Part shown: one piece after another, positions 9,023 through 18,389 of the stretch | Numbering within the stretch: the first letter of the stretch is position 1 | Layout of the letters: the number at the start of each line of letters is the position of its first letter | Assembly (NCBI RefSeq): GCF_002368335.1 | Contig: NZ_AP018288.1 | Coordinates: 3,051,099-3,115,098, forward strand | Origin: Nostoc sp. NIES-4103 | GTDB taxonomy: Bacteria > Cyanobacteriota > Cyanobacteriia > Cyanobacteriales > Nostocaceae | Reading direction: 5' to 3' | DNA: 64,000 nt | The notes under the pieces: model-generated | What the model was told of the DNA's origin: nothing | Databases searched by the model: none | What the model saw: only the letters and a program-made list of their open reading frames with translations | Made by a program: the position numbers and the translations under genes

Positions 9023-10858
9023 ATGAAAAATCAAAAATTATTGCTGATATCAGGAACAGCATTCTTATTATTAGCTGCACCTGCATTGGCAGAAAATTTC
9101 GATGCAAAATCAATACCAGAATTGATTTCTGTCAACTGGTCGCGGCGAGGAGTCCCCCACCATACCGAAGGGTGGTGGCGCTCAGAACGCCGCTCCGGTA
9201 CTGGGTACTGGGTACTGGGTACTGGGAAAACACTTCCTATTTTGGGAGGAGTTAAAGCCCCTTCCATAATTTTTCATTTGAAAACCCAATCCCCAGTCCC
9301 TAATCCCCATCGCCCCTTATCCCCAAAGGGGGCCCCGAGTTCCCCAGTCCCTTTTACTGCAAACCATCGCGAAAATGATCAGCAGCCTGATACTCAACAT
9401 CTTGCCGATAACAGCATGGAACAGGTAACATCAGTATCTCAATTATCTGATGTGCAACCTAGTGACTGGGCTTTTATCGCCTTGCAATCATTAGTAGAAC
9501 GTTATGGTGTAATAGCTGGTTATCCTGATGGTACTTTTAAAGGCAATCGCGCCTTAACACGCTATGAATTTGCCGCAGGTTTAAATGCCGCATTAAATAA
9601 AATTAATGAATTAATTGCTGCTGGTTTAACAGATAAAGTCGAAAAAGAAGACTTGATAACATTACAAAATCTCAGAGAAGAATTTGTCTCAGAATTAGCC
9701 ACTTTAACAAGTAGAATTGACACCCTAGAAGCGCGGAATGCGAATATAGAAGCACAGCAATTTTCGACTACCGTTATATTGGCAGGACAAGCCATTTTTG
9801 GACTAGCGGTCGGTTCTGGTGGCGACCCCCCAGGTCAAGGACAAGCCAACACAATTCTGACTCACCTCACACAACTGCAACTCGTTTCTTCTTTCACTGG
9901 CAAAGACCGTTTTCGAGTAGCATTAGTTACAGGCAATGCTGCTGATGATAGCTTTAGCAATCCTCAAGCATTTAACACCAATATGGCCAGGCTAGCTTGG
10001 CAAGCAGATTATGATAATCAGGTGAGGGTAGATTCTATAGAATATCGCGTAGCAGCACTGGGCGATCGCGTAGTTTTTACCTTCAAACCTGTAGGATTTA
10101 GCTTAAGCAGTGTTCTCAGCGTCAACTCACCCTATGCTGATGCCGGTCAAGGAGCAATTTCCCTATTTGCAGGCTCAACTCCCATCTTGAAAATTGGTAG
10201 TCTTGATGCTGGTTTAGGCTTTGATTGGTTAGTTAACGATCAACTGCGCTTGCAATTCGCCTATGGTACCAGAACTAGTAACGATAGTAGCCAAGGCATA
10301 TTTAGTGCAGACCATAGTGCCTTGGGAGTGCAGCTATTATATAAACCAACTCCCTCTTTAATTACTGGTTTGGCTTATGTAAATGCTTATGCTAGTAACG
10401 GTCAATTAGATACAGGTACAGGCAGCAGTAATGCAGACACTTCAGGGGGAATTAACGAACCATCTCAAATTCATGCCATCAACGCCAGCATCAAATGGCA
10501 ATTAACTAATCAACTAGTTGTTGGTGCTTGGGGAGGTGTGATGGTGACTAATTCCCTTGAATCAGACGCCGTTGTTCTCAGCAGCACCTACACAGCTTCT
10601 CTAGGTATATATGACCCCTTTGGCAGAAAAGGAGATTTATTAGGGTTACTAGTAGGTCTACCACCAAAGTTAAATAACGGCATATTAGTTGCAGATGTCG
10701 ATAGTGGGAATTCAACACATTATGAAGTTTTCTACCGCTACCTAGTCAACGATAACATTGCCATTACTCCTGGCTTTTTTATTGTCACTGACCCAGGACA
10801 CATTTCTAGAAATGATGACATCTTCATAGGAACTATTCGTACCACTTTTAGCTTTTAG
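9023..10858 (+). CDS. SLH-domain OprB-type (iron-uptake-like) outer-membrane porin
   Basis: The 611-residue protein has a signal peptide (residues 1-22, ending near ALAEN) and then a normal start of the cyanobacterial porin family. Residues about 37-113 are a Pro/Gly-rich stretch encoded by intergenic-type repeats. After this comes the expected VTSVSQLSDVQPSDWAF SLH domain (about 132-190), which anchors the protein to peptidoglycan. A coiled coil (about 195-245) and an OprB-like beta barrel ending in a C-terminal Phe (TFSF) complete it. Such porins pass small solutes and inorganic ions through the outer membrane. The reading frame survives the insertion. The stop overlaps the stop of the convergent minus-strand gene by 4 bases. 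GTG codons at 9017 and 9020 are alternative starts. Confidence 0.9.
   Translation: MKNQKLLLISGTAFLLLAAPALAENFDAKSIPELISVNWSRRGVPHHTEGWWRSERRSGTGYWVLGTGKTLPILGGVKAPSIIFHLKTQSPVPNPHRPLSPKGAPSSPVPFTANHRENDQQPDTQHLADNSMEQVTSVSQLSDVQPSDWAFIALQSLVERYGVIAGYPDGTFKGNRALTRYEFAAGLNAALNKINELIAAGLTDKVEKEDLITLQNLREEFVSELATLTSRIDTLEARNANIEAQQFSTTVILAGQAIFGLAVGSGGDPPGQGQANTILTHLTQLQLVSSFTGKDRFRVALVTGNAADDSFSNPQAFNTNMARLAWQADYDNQVRVDSIEYRVAALGDRVVFTFKPVGFSLSSVLSVNSPYADAGQGAISLFAGSTPILKIGSLDAGLGFDWLVNDQLRLQFAYGTRTSNDSSQGIFSADHSALGVQLLYKPTPSLITGLAYVNAYASNGQLDTGTGSSNADTSGGINEPSQIHAINASIKWQLTNQLVVGAWGGVMVTNSLESDAVVLSSTYTASLGIYDPFGRKGDLLGLLVGLPPKLNNGILVADVDSGNSTHYEVFYRYLVNDNIAITPGFFIVTDPGHISRNDDIFIGTIRTTFSF
9133..9360. 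repeat. Repeat block inserted in frame in the porin gene
   Basis: This stretch contains a palindrome-rich part (CGGCGAGG to GCCGCTCCGG), four GTACTGG heptamers at about 9198-9225 and a CCCCTTATCCCCAAAGGGG motif at about 9316-9334. The last part is almost identical to the reverse complement of the intergenic repeat at about 15884-15920. It is repeat DNA read as protein. Confidence 0.85.
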
Positions 10859-11610
10859 TTGATCATTCTCAAATGGCTAGTTTTTTCCTGCTTTTGTAAC
10901 CCGAAATCCCCAATTTTTGAACCATGCCGCTTTTTTACATATGCCATCATTTCATCCATACTTTCTGAAAAAATTTCAAATATTTTCTCTACCACCTCAA
11001 AAGCTTTGGCTTTTTGCTCCCGTGTCAGTTGTATATCTCGGATTAACTCATGCAAATGAGTGATTTTTACACAATGCTCGGTTTCTGCGGATAAATGATA
11101 CTGTCCAAAATAGCGGAAATCTTGATTAGTAATTTTTTGTAGTTCCTGTGTTACTTGTGTAGTAACAGCGAAAGTTACATGCGCTGTTGCCTCTATGGCC
11201 TCAATTGCTGCTAGCACGACGGCAGGCTCAGCTTGAAAAGTATACATTGCAATTTGACGGCAAATCAGGCGTGTTTTATACGTTTCTTCGCTCCAAAGAA
11301 ATCTGATAGAATCACTTAATTTGAATGATTGATTTAACACTACTTTATCAAGGTCTTCTAGAAACCACTGACTGTGATCATCCTCTTCATAGGTGTGAAT
11401 ATTGATGATTTCTTGAATTGGGTCATTAGTTGGCTCTTTGCGAAAATTGTGTTTGCTCAAATCTTTAAATCCCATTGGCAGATGAGTCAGACCTGGAATC
11501 CAAGATAATCTGATGCTGGGGTCTATACTTGTGTCTTTCATAAAATGAAATAAGGGTAAATCGGCAAATTCTTGCTCCTTCTTCTTAATTAATGCAATGA
11601 TATCTTTCAT
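10855..11610 (-). CDS. Helical protein with possible haem-oxygenase-like di-metal site
   Basis: The 251-residue protein is predicted to be mainly helical, and I do not recognise a named family. Histidine and acid residues are spaced as in haem-oxygenase-like diiron oxidases: His72/Glu75/Glu76/His79 in IHTYEEDDH, Glu137/Glu140/His144 in EAIEATAH, and His172/Glu176/His179 in HLSAETEH (HxxxExxH). In CADD and SznF the third helix carries HxxxDxxH. A role as a metal-dependent oxidase is therefore possible, but this is inference. There is no signal peptide. The gene is convergent with the porin (4-base stop overlap) and has no partner genes. Confidence 0.55.
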   Translation of the reverse strand: MKDIIALIKKKEQEFADLPLFHFMKDTSIDPSIRLSWIPGLTHLPMGFKDLSKHNFRKEPTNDPIQEIINIHTYEEDDHSQWFLEDLDKVVLNQSFKLSDSIRFLWSEETYKTRLICRQIAMYTFQAEPAVVLAAIEAIEATAHVTFAVTTQVTQELQKITNQDFRYFGQYHLSAETEHCVKITHLHELIRDIQLTREQKAKAFEVVEKIFEIFSESMDEMMAYVKKRHGSKIGDFGLQKQEKTSHLRMIN

Positions 11611-11805
11611 TGTTAGTGTTATTCCTTATAGCATTTACGCGCTGTAAAAATTACTTATATGAGATCTACGTAAGTTACGTAAAATGAGCTTTTAAGCAGT
11701 TTTTTACGTACTAAATGTGGCCACATATTTAACTTGACAGATACTTAAAGATAGCTTAAAAATTCAAAACTTGTATAGTACAAATGTACGATGCTGAATA
11801 CCAAT

Positions 11806-12002
11806 AGGACTTACGCACTCGTGACGAAAAACTAAGCTTTTGCGATTACAACGCTCTCGCTCGCTCCGGACGTATAGCTAGGGACTAGGGACTGGGGACT
11901 GGTGACTGGGTGAAAAGTCTTTTTGTGTCTAGGTTTTATTATCTGTTGATGTCCTAACACTACTGGCGACTGCTATAAAATCGTAATCCGTGCGTAAGTC
12001 CT
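11806..12002. repeat. Palindromic element with 13-bp terminal inverted repeats
   Basis: The left end AGGACTTACGCAC (11806-11818) has its exact reverse complement GTGCGTAAGTCCT at 11990-12002. About 170 bases lie between, including GGGACTGGGGACTGG heptamers, and no ORF. This is a miniature inverted-repeat element. GACTTACGCA ends are common in cyanobacterial genomes. Confidence 0.8.
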
Positions 12003-12054
12003 GACCAATTCATAATTCGTCAGAGAGTTGTCGTATTCAGCTTAGTTAGTGTAA

Positions 12055-12090
12055 TGAAGACCTCGCCCTTAAGGGCGGGGTTTAAATTTT
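12055..12090. repeat. Hairpin GCCCTTAAGGGC element
   Basis: A short perfect palindrome (CGCCCTTAAGGGCG) is embedded in GAAGACCTCGCCC...GGGGTTT. A second copy is at 31341-31370. It may be a relic end of an IS200/IS605-type element or a short palindromic repeat. No transposase remnant is next to it. Confidence 0.6.
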
Positions 12091-12110
12091 TGAGCTAGAA
12101 CCACTTGTAT

Positions 12111-13877
12111 TCACGCACCTAGCTGAAGTGCATACAGATTTGCATAGACACCTTGTTGGGCTATGAGTTCTGCGTGAGTTCCCTGTTCGACAATTTGTCC
12201 GAGCTGAATCACCAACACCTGATCAGCTTGGGTAACTGTACTCAGACGATGGGCAATTACAAAGCTGGTACGATTTTGTAGTAAACGAGCGATCGCAGTT
12301 TGCACCAACGCTTCTGTACGAGTATCAATACTGCTGGTTGCTTCATCCAAAATCAAAATTCTCGGATTAATCAACACCGCCCGCGCAATACTAATCAGTT
12401 GCCGTTGTCCTTGGCTAAGAGGCGCACCCCGTTCACCCAACACAGTTGTGTAACCCTGTGGCAGTGAAGTAATAAATTCATGCACATTCGCCATCTGTGC
12501 AGCCGCTTCAATCTCAGCTTGGGTGGCATAGGGTGCGCCAAAGGCAATATTTTCCGCAACAGTACCACTAAACAAAATATTGTCTTGCAAGACAATACCA
12601 ATCTGATGCCGCAAACTTGCCTGTGTGACACTACGCACATCTATATCATCAATTTTGACAGCACCACCAGACACATCATAGAAGCGCAAGATTAAATTAA
12701 TAATCGTAGTTTTGCCAGAACCAGTCGGCCCCACTAACGCCACCATTTGTCCGGGAGTAGCGTGTAAATTTACTCCTTTAAGCACAAGTCGCTGTGGGTT
12801 GTAGCCAAAGGTCACATTCTCGAATCTCACCTCACCCTGAATTGGGGGCATTTCCACAGCATCAGGTGCATCATTGAGTTGAGATGGTTCATCCAGCAAC
12901 AGAAAGATCCTCTCTAATCCGGCAAAAGCAGATTGAGCTTGGGTATAAAACTGGCTGAGGATTTGAATCGGGCGGAAGAACTGCTGCACATATAGTAAAA
13001 ACGATGTCACCACACCTACTGTTGCTTCACCCGTCACAGCAAGATAGCCACCATAAGCCAGCACACCCGCCGTTGCTAGAGTATTAAGAAAATCAATTGA
13101 CGGCAAAAAAGCAGCAGTAATTGCCACTGCTTCTACATTGGCATCACGATTAGCAGCATTGAGAATGTTAAATTGTTCAATATTGATTTGTACTCGATTA
13201 AATGCCTGCGCTTCTCGCACACTGCCAATGTCTTCTTCCAACTTGGCAGAAAGTTCGCCAATTGTCTGGCGTGTCACGCGAAATTTGGCTCTTGCCCAAC
13301 GCGTAAATATACTAGCCGTCAAAATCATCAGTGGCACAACCAAATTACTTAACAACCCCAGCCGCAGGTTAATCGAAAGCATGGCAATGACAATGCCCAC
13401 CAAACTCAACAAGTTACCCAACATTTGAGCAATAGTCTGTCCAAATGCCTGATTGACAGTATTAACATCATTTAGCAAGCGGCTCATTAAATCACCAGCT
13501 TCGCTACGATCAAAAAAGCTCAGTGGCAAACTCTGAATTTTAGTAAAAATATCTTGCCGCAATTGCGCCAGCAACCGCTGCATAATCCAGCCGACTCGAA
13601 TAATCTGACCCCGCGTTGCCCAGACAGCAATACTATAGATTACTGCTAATAATCCTAGTATTAGTAGTAGTCCCGGCAAATTTCCCTGTGCAATCATATG
13701 ATCAACCGACCAGCCAATTAAAAATGGCCCAATTGCCTGACTGGAAGCCCCAATCACTACTAATGTCAGGGCGATGGGAATTTCTTTGCCATAGGGTCGC
13801 AAGTATTGTAAAAAGCGCCGCAGCGTGGAGAGTTGCTTAGTTGCCTTTTGCTCAGATGCCGCAATGGGACTGATCAT
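12111..13877 (-). CDS. ABC exporter half-transporter, canonical ATPase partner
   Basis: This 588-residue type IV ABC exporter half has six transmembrane helices (about 1-320) and a nucleotide-binding domain (about 345-588). Walker A is GPTGSGKTT, the signature is LSQGQRQ, Walker B is ILILDEATS with the catalytic Glu, and the H-loop is IAHRLST. It thus has a complete catalytic set. The partner gene lies 125 bases upstream on the same strand and encodes a degenerate ATPase, so the two should form an asymmetric heterodimer like TM287/288, BmrCD or EfrAB. The substrate is unknown; lipids, drugs or peptides are typical. The spacer contains CCCAGTACCCAGT-type repeats. Confidence 0.93.
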   Translation of the reverse strand: MISPIAASEQKATKQLSTLRRFLQYLRPYGKEIPIALTLVVIGASSQAIGPFLIGWSVDHMIAQGNLPGLLLILGLLAVIYSIAVWATRGQIIRVGWIMQRLLAQLRQDIFTKIQSLPLSFFDRSEAGDLMSRLLNDVNTVNQAFGQTIAQMLGNLLSLVGIVIAMLSINLRLGLLSNLVVPLMILTASIFTRWARAKFRVTRQTIGELSAKLEEDIGSVREAQAFNRVQINIEQFNILNAANRDANVEAVAITAAFLPSIDFLNTLATAGVLAYGGYLAVTGEATVGVVTSFLLYVQQFFRPIQILSQFYTQAQSAFAGLERIFLLLDEPSQLNDAPDAVEMPPIQGEVRFENVTFGYNPQRLVLKGVNLHATPGQMVALVGPTGSGKTTIINLILRFYDVSGGAVKIDDIDVRSVTQASLRHQIGIVLQDNILFSGTVAENIAFGAPYATQAEIEAAAQMANVHEFITSLPQGYTTVLGERGAPLSQGQRQLISIARAVLINPRILILDEATSSIDTRTEALVQTAIARLLQNRTSFVIAHRLSTVTQADQVLVIQLGQIVEQGTHAELIAQQGVYANLYALQLGA

Positions 13878-14002
13878 AACAATTTTGGATTTTAGATTTT
13901 AGATTTTGGATTGAAAGAATCTATAAACATATCTCTTTCCCAGTACCCAGTCCCCATTGCCCCTAATCCCCAGTACCCAGTACCCAGTCCCCATTCCCTT
14001 TT

Positions 14003-15781
14003 TCATACTCCTGCCTTCTGCTTCACCTGAGATTCCAAAATCGCGCCGTAGAGTGAACTTGTCTGCATTAATTCCTCATGGGTACCTTGGGCGACTAATC
14101 GTCCTTTGTCCATCAGCAAAATTCGATCAGCATTTTTGACAGTACTAATGCGTTGAGCCACAACAAAGGTTGTACACGCCTTTTGACGCATGAGATCATC
14201 TAGTTCGGCTTGGATTTGGGCAGCAGTTTTGGCATCAACAGCCGAGGTACTGTCATCTAAAATCAGAATACTGTAGTCGGTGAGTAAGGTACGGGCGATC
14301 GCTATTCGTTGTTTTTGTCCACCAGACAAGCCAATGCCCCGTTCACCTACAATTGTCTCGTAGCCATCGGGCAAGCTGGCGATAAAATCATGAATCTGGG
14401 CAGTTTTGGCTACTGAAATTACCTCTTCCAGGGGTGCGTTGGGTTTGGCATAGGCAATATTTTCGCGGATAGTCCCGGAAAATAGTGTGGTTTCCTGGAA
14501 GACAATGCCAATATGACTTCTTAAACTTTTCAGTGTAAAATCCCGCACATCCCGCCCGTCAATACGAATCGCTCCCCCTGTGACATCATAGAAGCGGGCA
14601 AGCAAATTCATAATTGTGCTTTTTCCTGAACCTGTCATCCCCAACACGGCGATCAATTCCTTGGGCTTGGTTTCAAAGGAAACTCCTTTGAGAGCTTCGG
14701 TTGTGGAACCAGGATAGCGAAAGGAAACATTCTCAAAGGTGATTCTACCACCACAAGTATCAAAGGAAATGGCACCAGGGCGATCGCTAATTTCCACTTC
14801 TGCATCTACTACTTCATACACCCGTTGGGCACAAGCAGCCGCACTAGCAATGGCAGGTGCAGCAAATCCAATCAATAAAATCGGTTGCAGAATCAATGCT
14901 AGATAGGAATTAAACGCTACCAATTCACCAATGGAGAACTCACCCCCAATTACCTGTGCCCCTCCATAACCGAAAACTGCCAACGTTACCAAACTACTTA
15001 ACAAAAAAATAAACGGGAAGGTATCACGGATGGCGCGAATGGTGTTCATGTTTGCCTTCACCAGGCTATCATTTAAGCTTGTGTAACGTGACCTTTCGGT
15101 AGATTCCCGCACAAAAGCTTTCACCACCCGTATTCCCAGCAAGTTCTCTTGTAATACAGCATTCAAATCACCCAGTTGTTGTTGGATCTGCTGGAATAGT
15201 CCACCATTGCGGGTGATAAATCGCATCATCAACGAGCCGGCTAAAGGTACCACCGTCAAAGTAATTAACGCCAGTCGCCAGTTCATCAGCAGCAAAACCA
15301 CTGCAATTGTCACCAATGTGACAATTCCACCAATCACCTGAATCAGGCTAGTACCCACAAATGTGCGGATCTGCTCAATATCACTGGTCATCCGGGTTAG
15401 GAGTTGAGAAGTTTGTGCTTGGTCATGAAAGCTGAAACTGAGATTTTGAATTTTGCTGAAAATTTTGTTCCGCAAATCATAGGCGACACCTTGAGATGCA
15501 GCCTCTGCTAAATAGCTTTGCCCAAAATTAAACACACCACGAGCGATGGCTGCAACTACCATCCAGCCAGCGCTGTAAAGTACAATTTGTAAATTTTGTT
15601 TGGCAATACCGCGATCAATTCCCCAGCGAAATAGTTGCGGGGTAAGAGCATTGGCCAGTGTCAACAACAACAAACTAACCAAAGCTCCAAGCGAAGTCCA
15701 AGGGTAAGCTTTTAAACTCCCCAATACCCGCCAAATTGCCCCCATAGACGAAGTTTCTTGGATTTCGGATTGCTGCACCAA
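14003..15781 (-). CDS. ABC exporter half-transporter, degenerate ATPase partner
   Basis: The 592-residue half-transporter has six transmembrane helices (about 25-325) and an ATPase domain (about 350-590). Walker A is GMTGSGKST and the signature LSGGQKQRIAIART is complete. In Walker B the catalytic Glu is replaced by Asp (LILDDSTS), and the H-loop His is replaced by Gln (VVAQRIST). These two changes mark the non-hydrolysing site of heterodimeric exporters. The gene is first in the minus-strand pair with the canonical partner downstream. Upstream DNA (15785-15960) is filled with GGGGATTGGG-type repeats. Confidence 0.93.
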   Translation of the reverse strand: MVQQSEIQETSSMGAIWRVLGSLKAYPWTSLGALVSLLLLTLANALTPQLFRWGIDRGIAKQNLQIVLYSAGWMVVAAIARGVFNFGQSYLAEAASQGVAYDLRNKIFSKIQNLSFSFHDQAQTSQLLTRMTSDIEQIRTFVGTSLIQVIGGIVTLVTIAVVLLLMNWRLALITLTVVPLAGSLMMRFITRNGGLFQQIQQQLGDLNAVLQENLLGIRVVKAFVRESTERSRYTSLNDSLVKANMNTIRAIRDTFPFIFLLSSLVTLAVFGYGGAQVIGGEFSIGELVAFNSYLALILQPILLIGFAAPAIASAAACAQRVYEVVDAEVEISDRPGAISFDTCGGRITFENVSFRYPGSTTEALKGVSFETKPKELIAVLGMTGSGKSTIMNLLARFYDVTGGAIRIDGRDVRDFTLKSLRSHIGIVFQETTLFSGTIRENIAYAKPNAPLEEVISVAKTAQIHDFIASLPDGYETIVGERGIGLSGGQKQRIAIARTLLTDYSILILDDSTSAVDAKTAAQIQAELDDLMRQKACTTFVVAQRISTVKNADRILLMDKGRLVAQGTHEELMQTSSLYGAILESQVKQKAGV

Positions 15782-15819
15782 TGGAATTCACCCTGATACT
15801 TTGTGGAAAATTATATCTG

Positions 15820-15930
15820 GGAATGGGGCATTGGGCATGGGGCATTGGGAATGGGGAATTGGGGATTGGGGATTGGGGACTGGGGAACTCGGGGCCCCCT
15901 CTGGGGATAAGGGGCAATGGGGAATTGGGA
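15820..15930. repeat. GGGGATTGGG/GGGGCAT heptamer-like repeat block
   Basis: Imperfect heptamers (GGGCATT, GGGAATG, GGGGATT, GGGGACT) are followed by a palindrome GGGGCCCCCTCTGGGGATAAGG. The latter part recurs, inverted, inside the porin coding sequence at about 9312-9352 and in related form at about 28443-28490. Confidence 0.8.
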
Positions 15931-15962
15931 TTATAAATAACAAATGACAAACCTACTAATTC

Positions 15963-17276
15963 TTACGATCGCCATCGTTTTCTCAGCCACCAAACCATAA
16001 AACCAACAATAATTCCAACTAGCAGACTGGTACTCAAAGGGTATTTGCAAAAAAACTTAGCTTGCTGAAAAATATCTTTACAATCTTTTGCCGTATCTTT
16101 TATCAGAGATATCGTTGCTATGCCTGTACCAGTAGCAGCTACAAGCTCTTGAAAGTTGCGATCGCGTTCTGCTTTCTCGACTTCTATACGACTGCGAGTA
16201 GCGTTAATTGTATCTTCCAACAGTTGCAACCCCAGCTGCATATTGTTAATATCTTTGGAAATCTGTAGTAAATATTTTTTGCTGGCTAGATCGCTCAAGT
16301 TTTCTAAAAAATCTAACTGATTGTTTTTACCTGCTTTTTCTTTAATGAAAGCCAAACGTATTTGATAATTAGATAAATTAATTTTAATAATTTGCTTTTG
16401 AAAAGAAAGGTTGAGCAAATCAATTGTGTATTGTTGGAGAATATTATCAATATTGTTTAAAATTGTGCGAGAACGATTAAAATTATGTTTTTCATGCCTA
16501 TCATAATTTTGATTGGTAATTCTTCTATATTCTTCAACTTTCTTATAATGATTTAGCAGAGATTGTTTGGATAAACGACTTTGCCAGTAAGCCCAGGTAA
16601 TTTTACTACGATAACAAAACAATCCCATCCAATCGATATAAAATTCCGCAGCTTTTTCTGCACTCTCTCGATTAGGATAAATCGCAATAATTACATGGTG
16701 TGCGTTATGATTTAGATGATGATTTACATGAGCTATGCTCTGATTTAGGTTATCTGTCTGCGATAACTCAAAAACTGTAGCGTTTAAGAATTTACCTCTG
16801 GTTGGCTGCCAAGTACCTGTAAATAAAGCATAATAGCAATCTTTGGCTATATCTTCAGGATTTCGATGCAAGTTATCTGGTAACCAGCCAGAAAGCATCC
16901 AAGTTTGTCCAATTGTTGACAGTTCTTGATTGAGTTTTTGGGTGATCTCAGCTTTTAAAGTTGCAAAATCTTTAGCTGGTTGAGCTACAAGTTGATTTTT
17001 AAAGGAACAATCAATTTGCAAGCCATAAGTATCATTTAATCTGACAGGATAATAGTATCCTTCTAAAATTGACTTGGTTGGCTGCAAGTCAATGCGAGCC
17101 GGATAGGTCAGTTCTAAATACTCAATTTCAATATCAGCATCATTGAATTGAGTATTAGGTGGTAATTGAGATAAAAAATTTGCTTTGTTTTTTTGTATTT
17201 CTTCTTCAGTGGCGTTTAAAGGACTTTTTAAAGTATACAAAAATAAATCGAGAGTAGGATAGATTAAATCGCTCAT
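15963..17276 (-). CDS. Unknown protein with C-terminal membrane anchor
   Basis: I do not recognise a family. The 437-residue product has a mixed alpha/beta N-terminal part (about 1-210), a Lys/Asn-rich helical middle with coiled-coil character (about 240-385) and one hydrophobic helix near the C-terminus (about 407-427, LLVGIIVGFMVWWL) followed by RKRWRS. It is probably a tail-anchored membrane protein. Codon use is AT-rich. The gene is 13 bases downstream of another unknown gene on the same strand, and together they are divergent from the caspase-STAND-WD40 gene. The ATG at 17276 is preferred over a GTG at 17282. Confidence 0.6.
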   Translation of the reverse strand: MSDLIYPTLDLFLYTLKSPLNATEEEIQKNKANFLSQLPPNTQFNDADIEIEYLELTYPARIDLQPTKSILEGYYYPVRLNDTYGLQIDCSFKNQLVAQPAKDFATLKAEITQKLNQELSTIGQTWMLSGWLPDNLHRNPEDIAKDCYYALFTGTWQPTRGKFLNATVFELSQTDNLNQSIAHVNHHLNHNAHHVIIAIYPNRESAEKAAEFYIDWMGLFCYRSKITWAYWQSRLSKQSLLNHYKKVEEYRRITNQNYDRHEKHNFNRSRTILNNIDNILQQYTIDLLNLSFQKQIIKINLSNYQIRLAFIKEKAGKNNQLDFLENLSDLASKKYLLQISKDINNMQLGLQLLEDTINATRSRIEVEKAERDRNFQELVAATGTGIATISLIKDTAKDCKDIFQQAKFFCKYPLSTSLLVGIIVGFMVWWLRKRWRS

Positions 17277-17289
17277 CAGCACATGAAAA

Positions 17290-17805
17290 CTAATTAAACG
17301 AGTGATAATTGGATAGTAATTGTTTCCATCTATCTAGAAATGTTGCTTGTTTAACTGTTTCTTCTGGTTGCTCAGAATTTCCGATAATGACTGCAACATT
17401 ATTGATTTGACTTGCATAGTCTATAACTTCTGATTTTGGTATAAAGCCTTTTAGGATAGAAGCCTGATTGCAACTGATGAGCCTACTAATTTCAGCGTCT
17501 GTAGGCAGTAAATCATTAGGTATTTCTTCTAGCTTATCCAGTTGATGTTTATAAAATTGATAAGCTTGATTTAATTCAGGATTTGCAGCAATTATCTCTA
17601 ACAAATCTTTTTGAATATAACTTTCCCAAGCTTTTGGCTGAGAGTCTAATTTCTTTGCAACTTCCTTTAAATTCTGTTTCTCTTGTTGGCTGAGAGCAGT
17701 ATTTAAGCCTTGGAAGGCTAGAAGAAAAGCCATAATAGTATTGTCCAACTTTACTTTCATGGTTTTTATGTCAAACTCACTACATCTAGTGTAGACATAT
17801 TTCAT
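17290..17805 (-). CDS. Unknown small helical protein
   Basis: A 171-residue, mainly helical, soluble protein without a recognised domain. A hydrophobic helix near the N-terminus (MAFLLAFQGLNTAL) is followed by Lys/Glu-rich helices. It sits first in a two-gene minus-strand unit with the tail-anchored unknown protein, facing the caspase-STAND-WD40 gene across a 584-base AT-rich promoter region. An ATG at 17760 (MKVKLDN) is an alternative start, and neither has a strong ribosome binding site. A link to the caspase protein is suggested only by position. Confidence 0.5.
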   Translation of the reverse strand: MKYVYTRCSEFDIKTMKVKLDNTIMAFLLAFQGLNTALSQQEKQNLKEVAKKLDSQPKAWESYIQKDLLEIIAANPELNQAYQFYKHQLDKLEEIPNDLLPTDAEISRLISCNQASILKGFIPKSEVIDYASQINNVAVIIGNSEQPEETVKQATFLDRWKQLLSNYHSFN

Positions 17806-18389
17806 CAATGATTTATCAAGAAAAATTAAACCATAGAGTATTTAAAAGCAGGCGTGAAACATTGTATTTACTGGTATTTATGGCTAATCGATATTCTTTC
17901 AAATTATCAAATCTTTACATAGCCATAACGCACCATATTGAACTGATACCACTAAATTTTTAAATTAATATATATCCTTTTTTACTACCGTTTATTTTAA
18001 CTGTGATGACAGCTAAATATCAAAATTATAGTTAATTTACTTCTAGAGAATGTGCGGTAATTACGGTTAAAATTTCATTTCGATGGCAACACAGTCAAGA
18101 TTAGCAATCACATAAACGGAAGTGTTCGCTTAGCTTAGGTTGCAATTACAAGTATTCATTTGCACTTAACATTAAAGAATAACCATTATTCATTTAATGT
18201 TGATAATTAATAAATTTAAGTATTTATATTTAAAATGCAAGTTTAATATATAACGTTATTTTCATTTTTTATTTTTTCTCTCTACTAGAGATAATCTAGT
18301 TAATAGAAAGCTGCGAAATAAATTTCAGCTGTGGACAAATTTTGTCTACAGTTCAACAAAAAATTCTCAGGGTTAGTCAGGTAGAAACA
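17806..18389. promoter_or_regulatory. AT-rich divergent intergenic region
   Basis: The region between the two divergent transcription units is strongly AT-rich and contains no ORF or repeat I can name. It must hold the promoters of both sides. No specific box can be assigned with confidence. Confidence 0.4.

Noticed and set aside
12055..12090. Terminator for the ABC exporter gene
   Set aside because: On the minus strand the hairpin is not followed by a T-tract, and a near copy at 31341-31370 shows it is a dispersed repeat.
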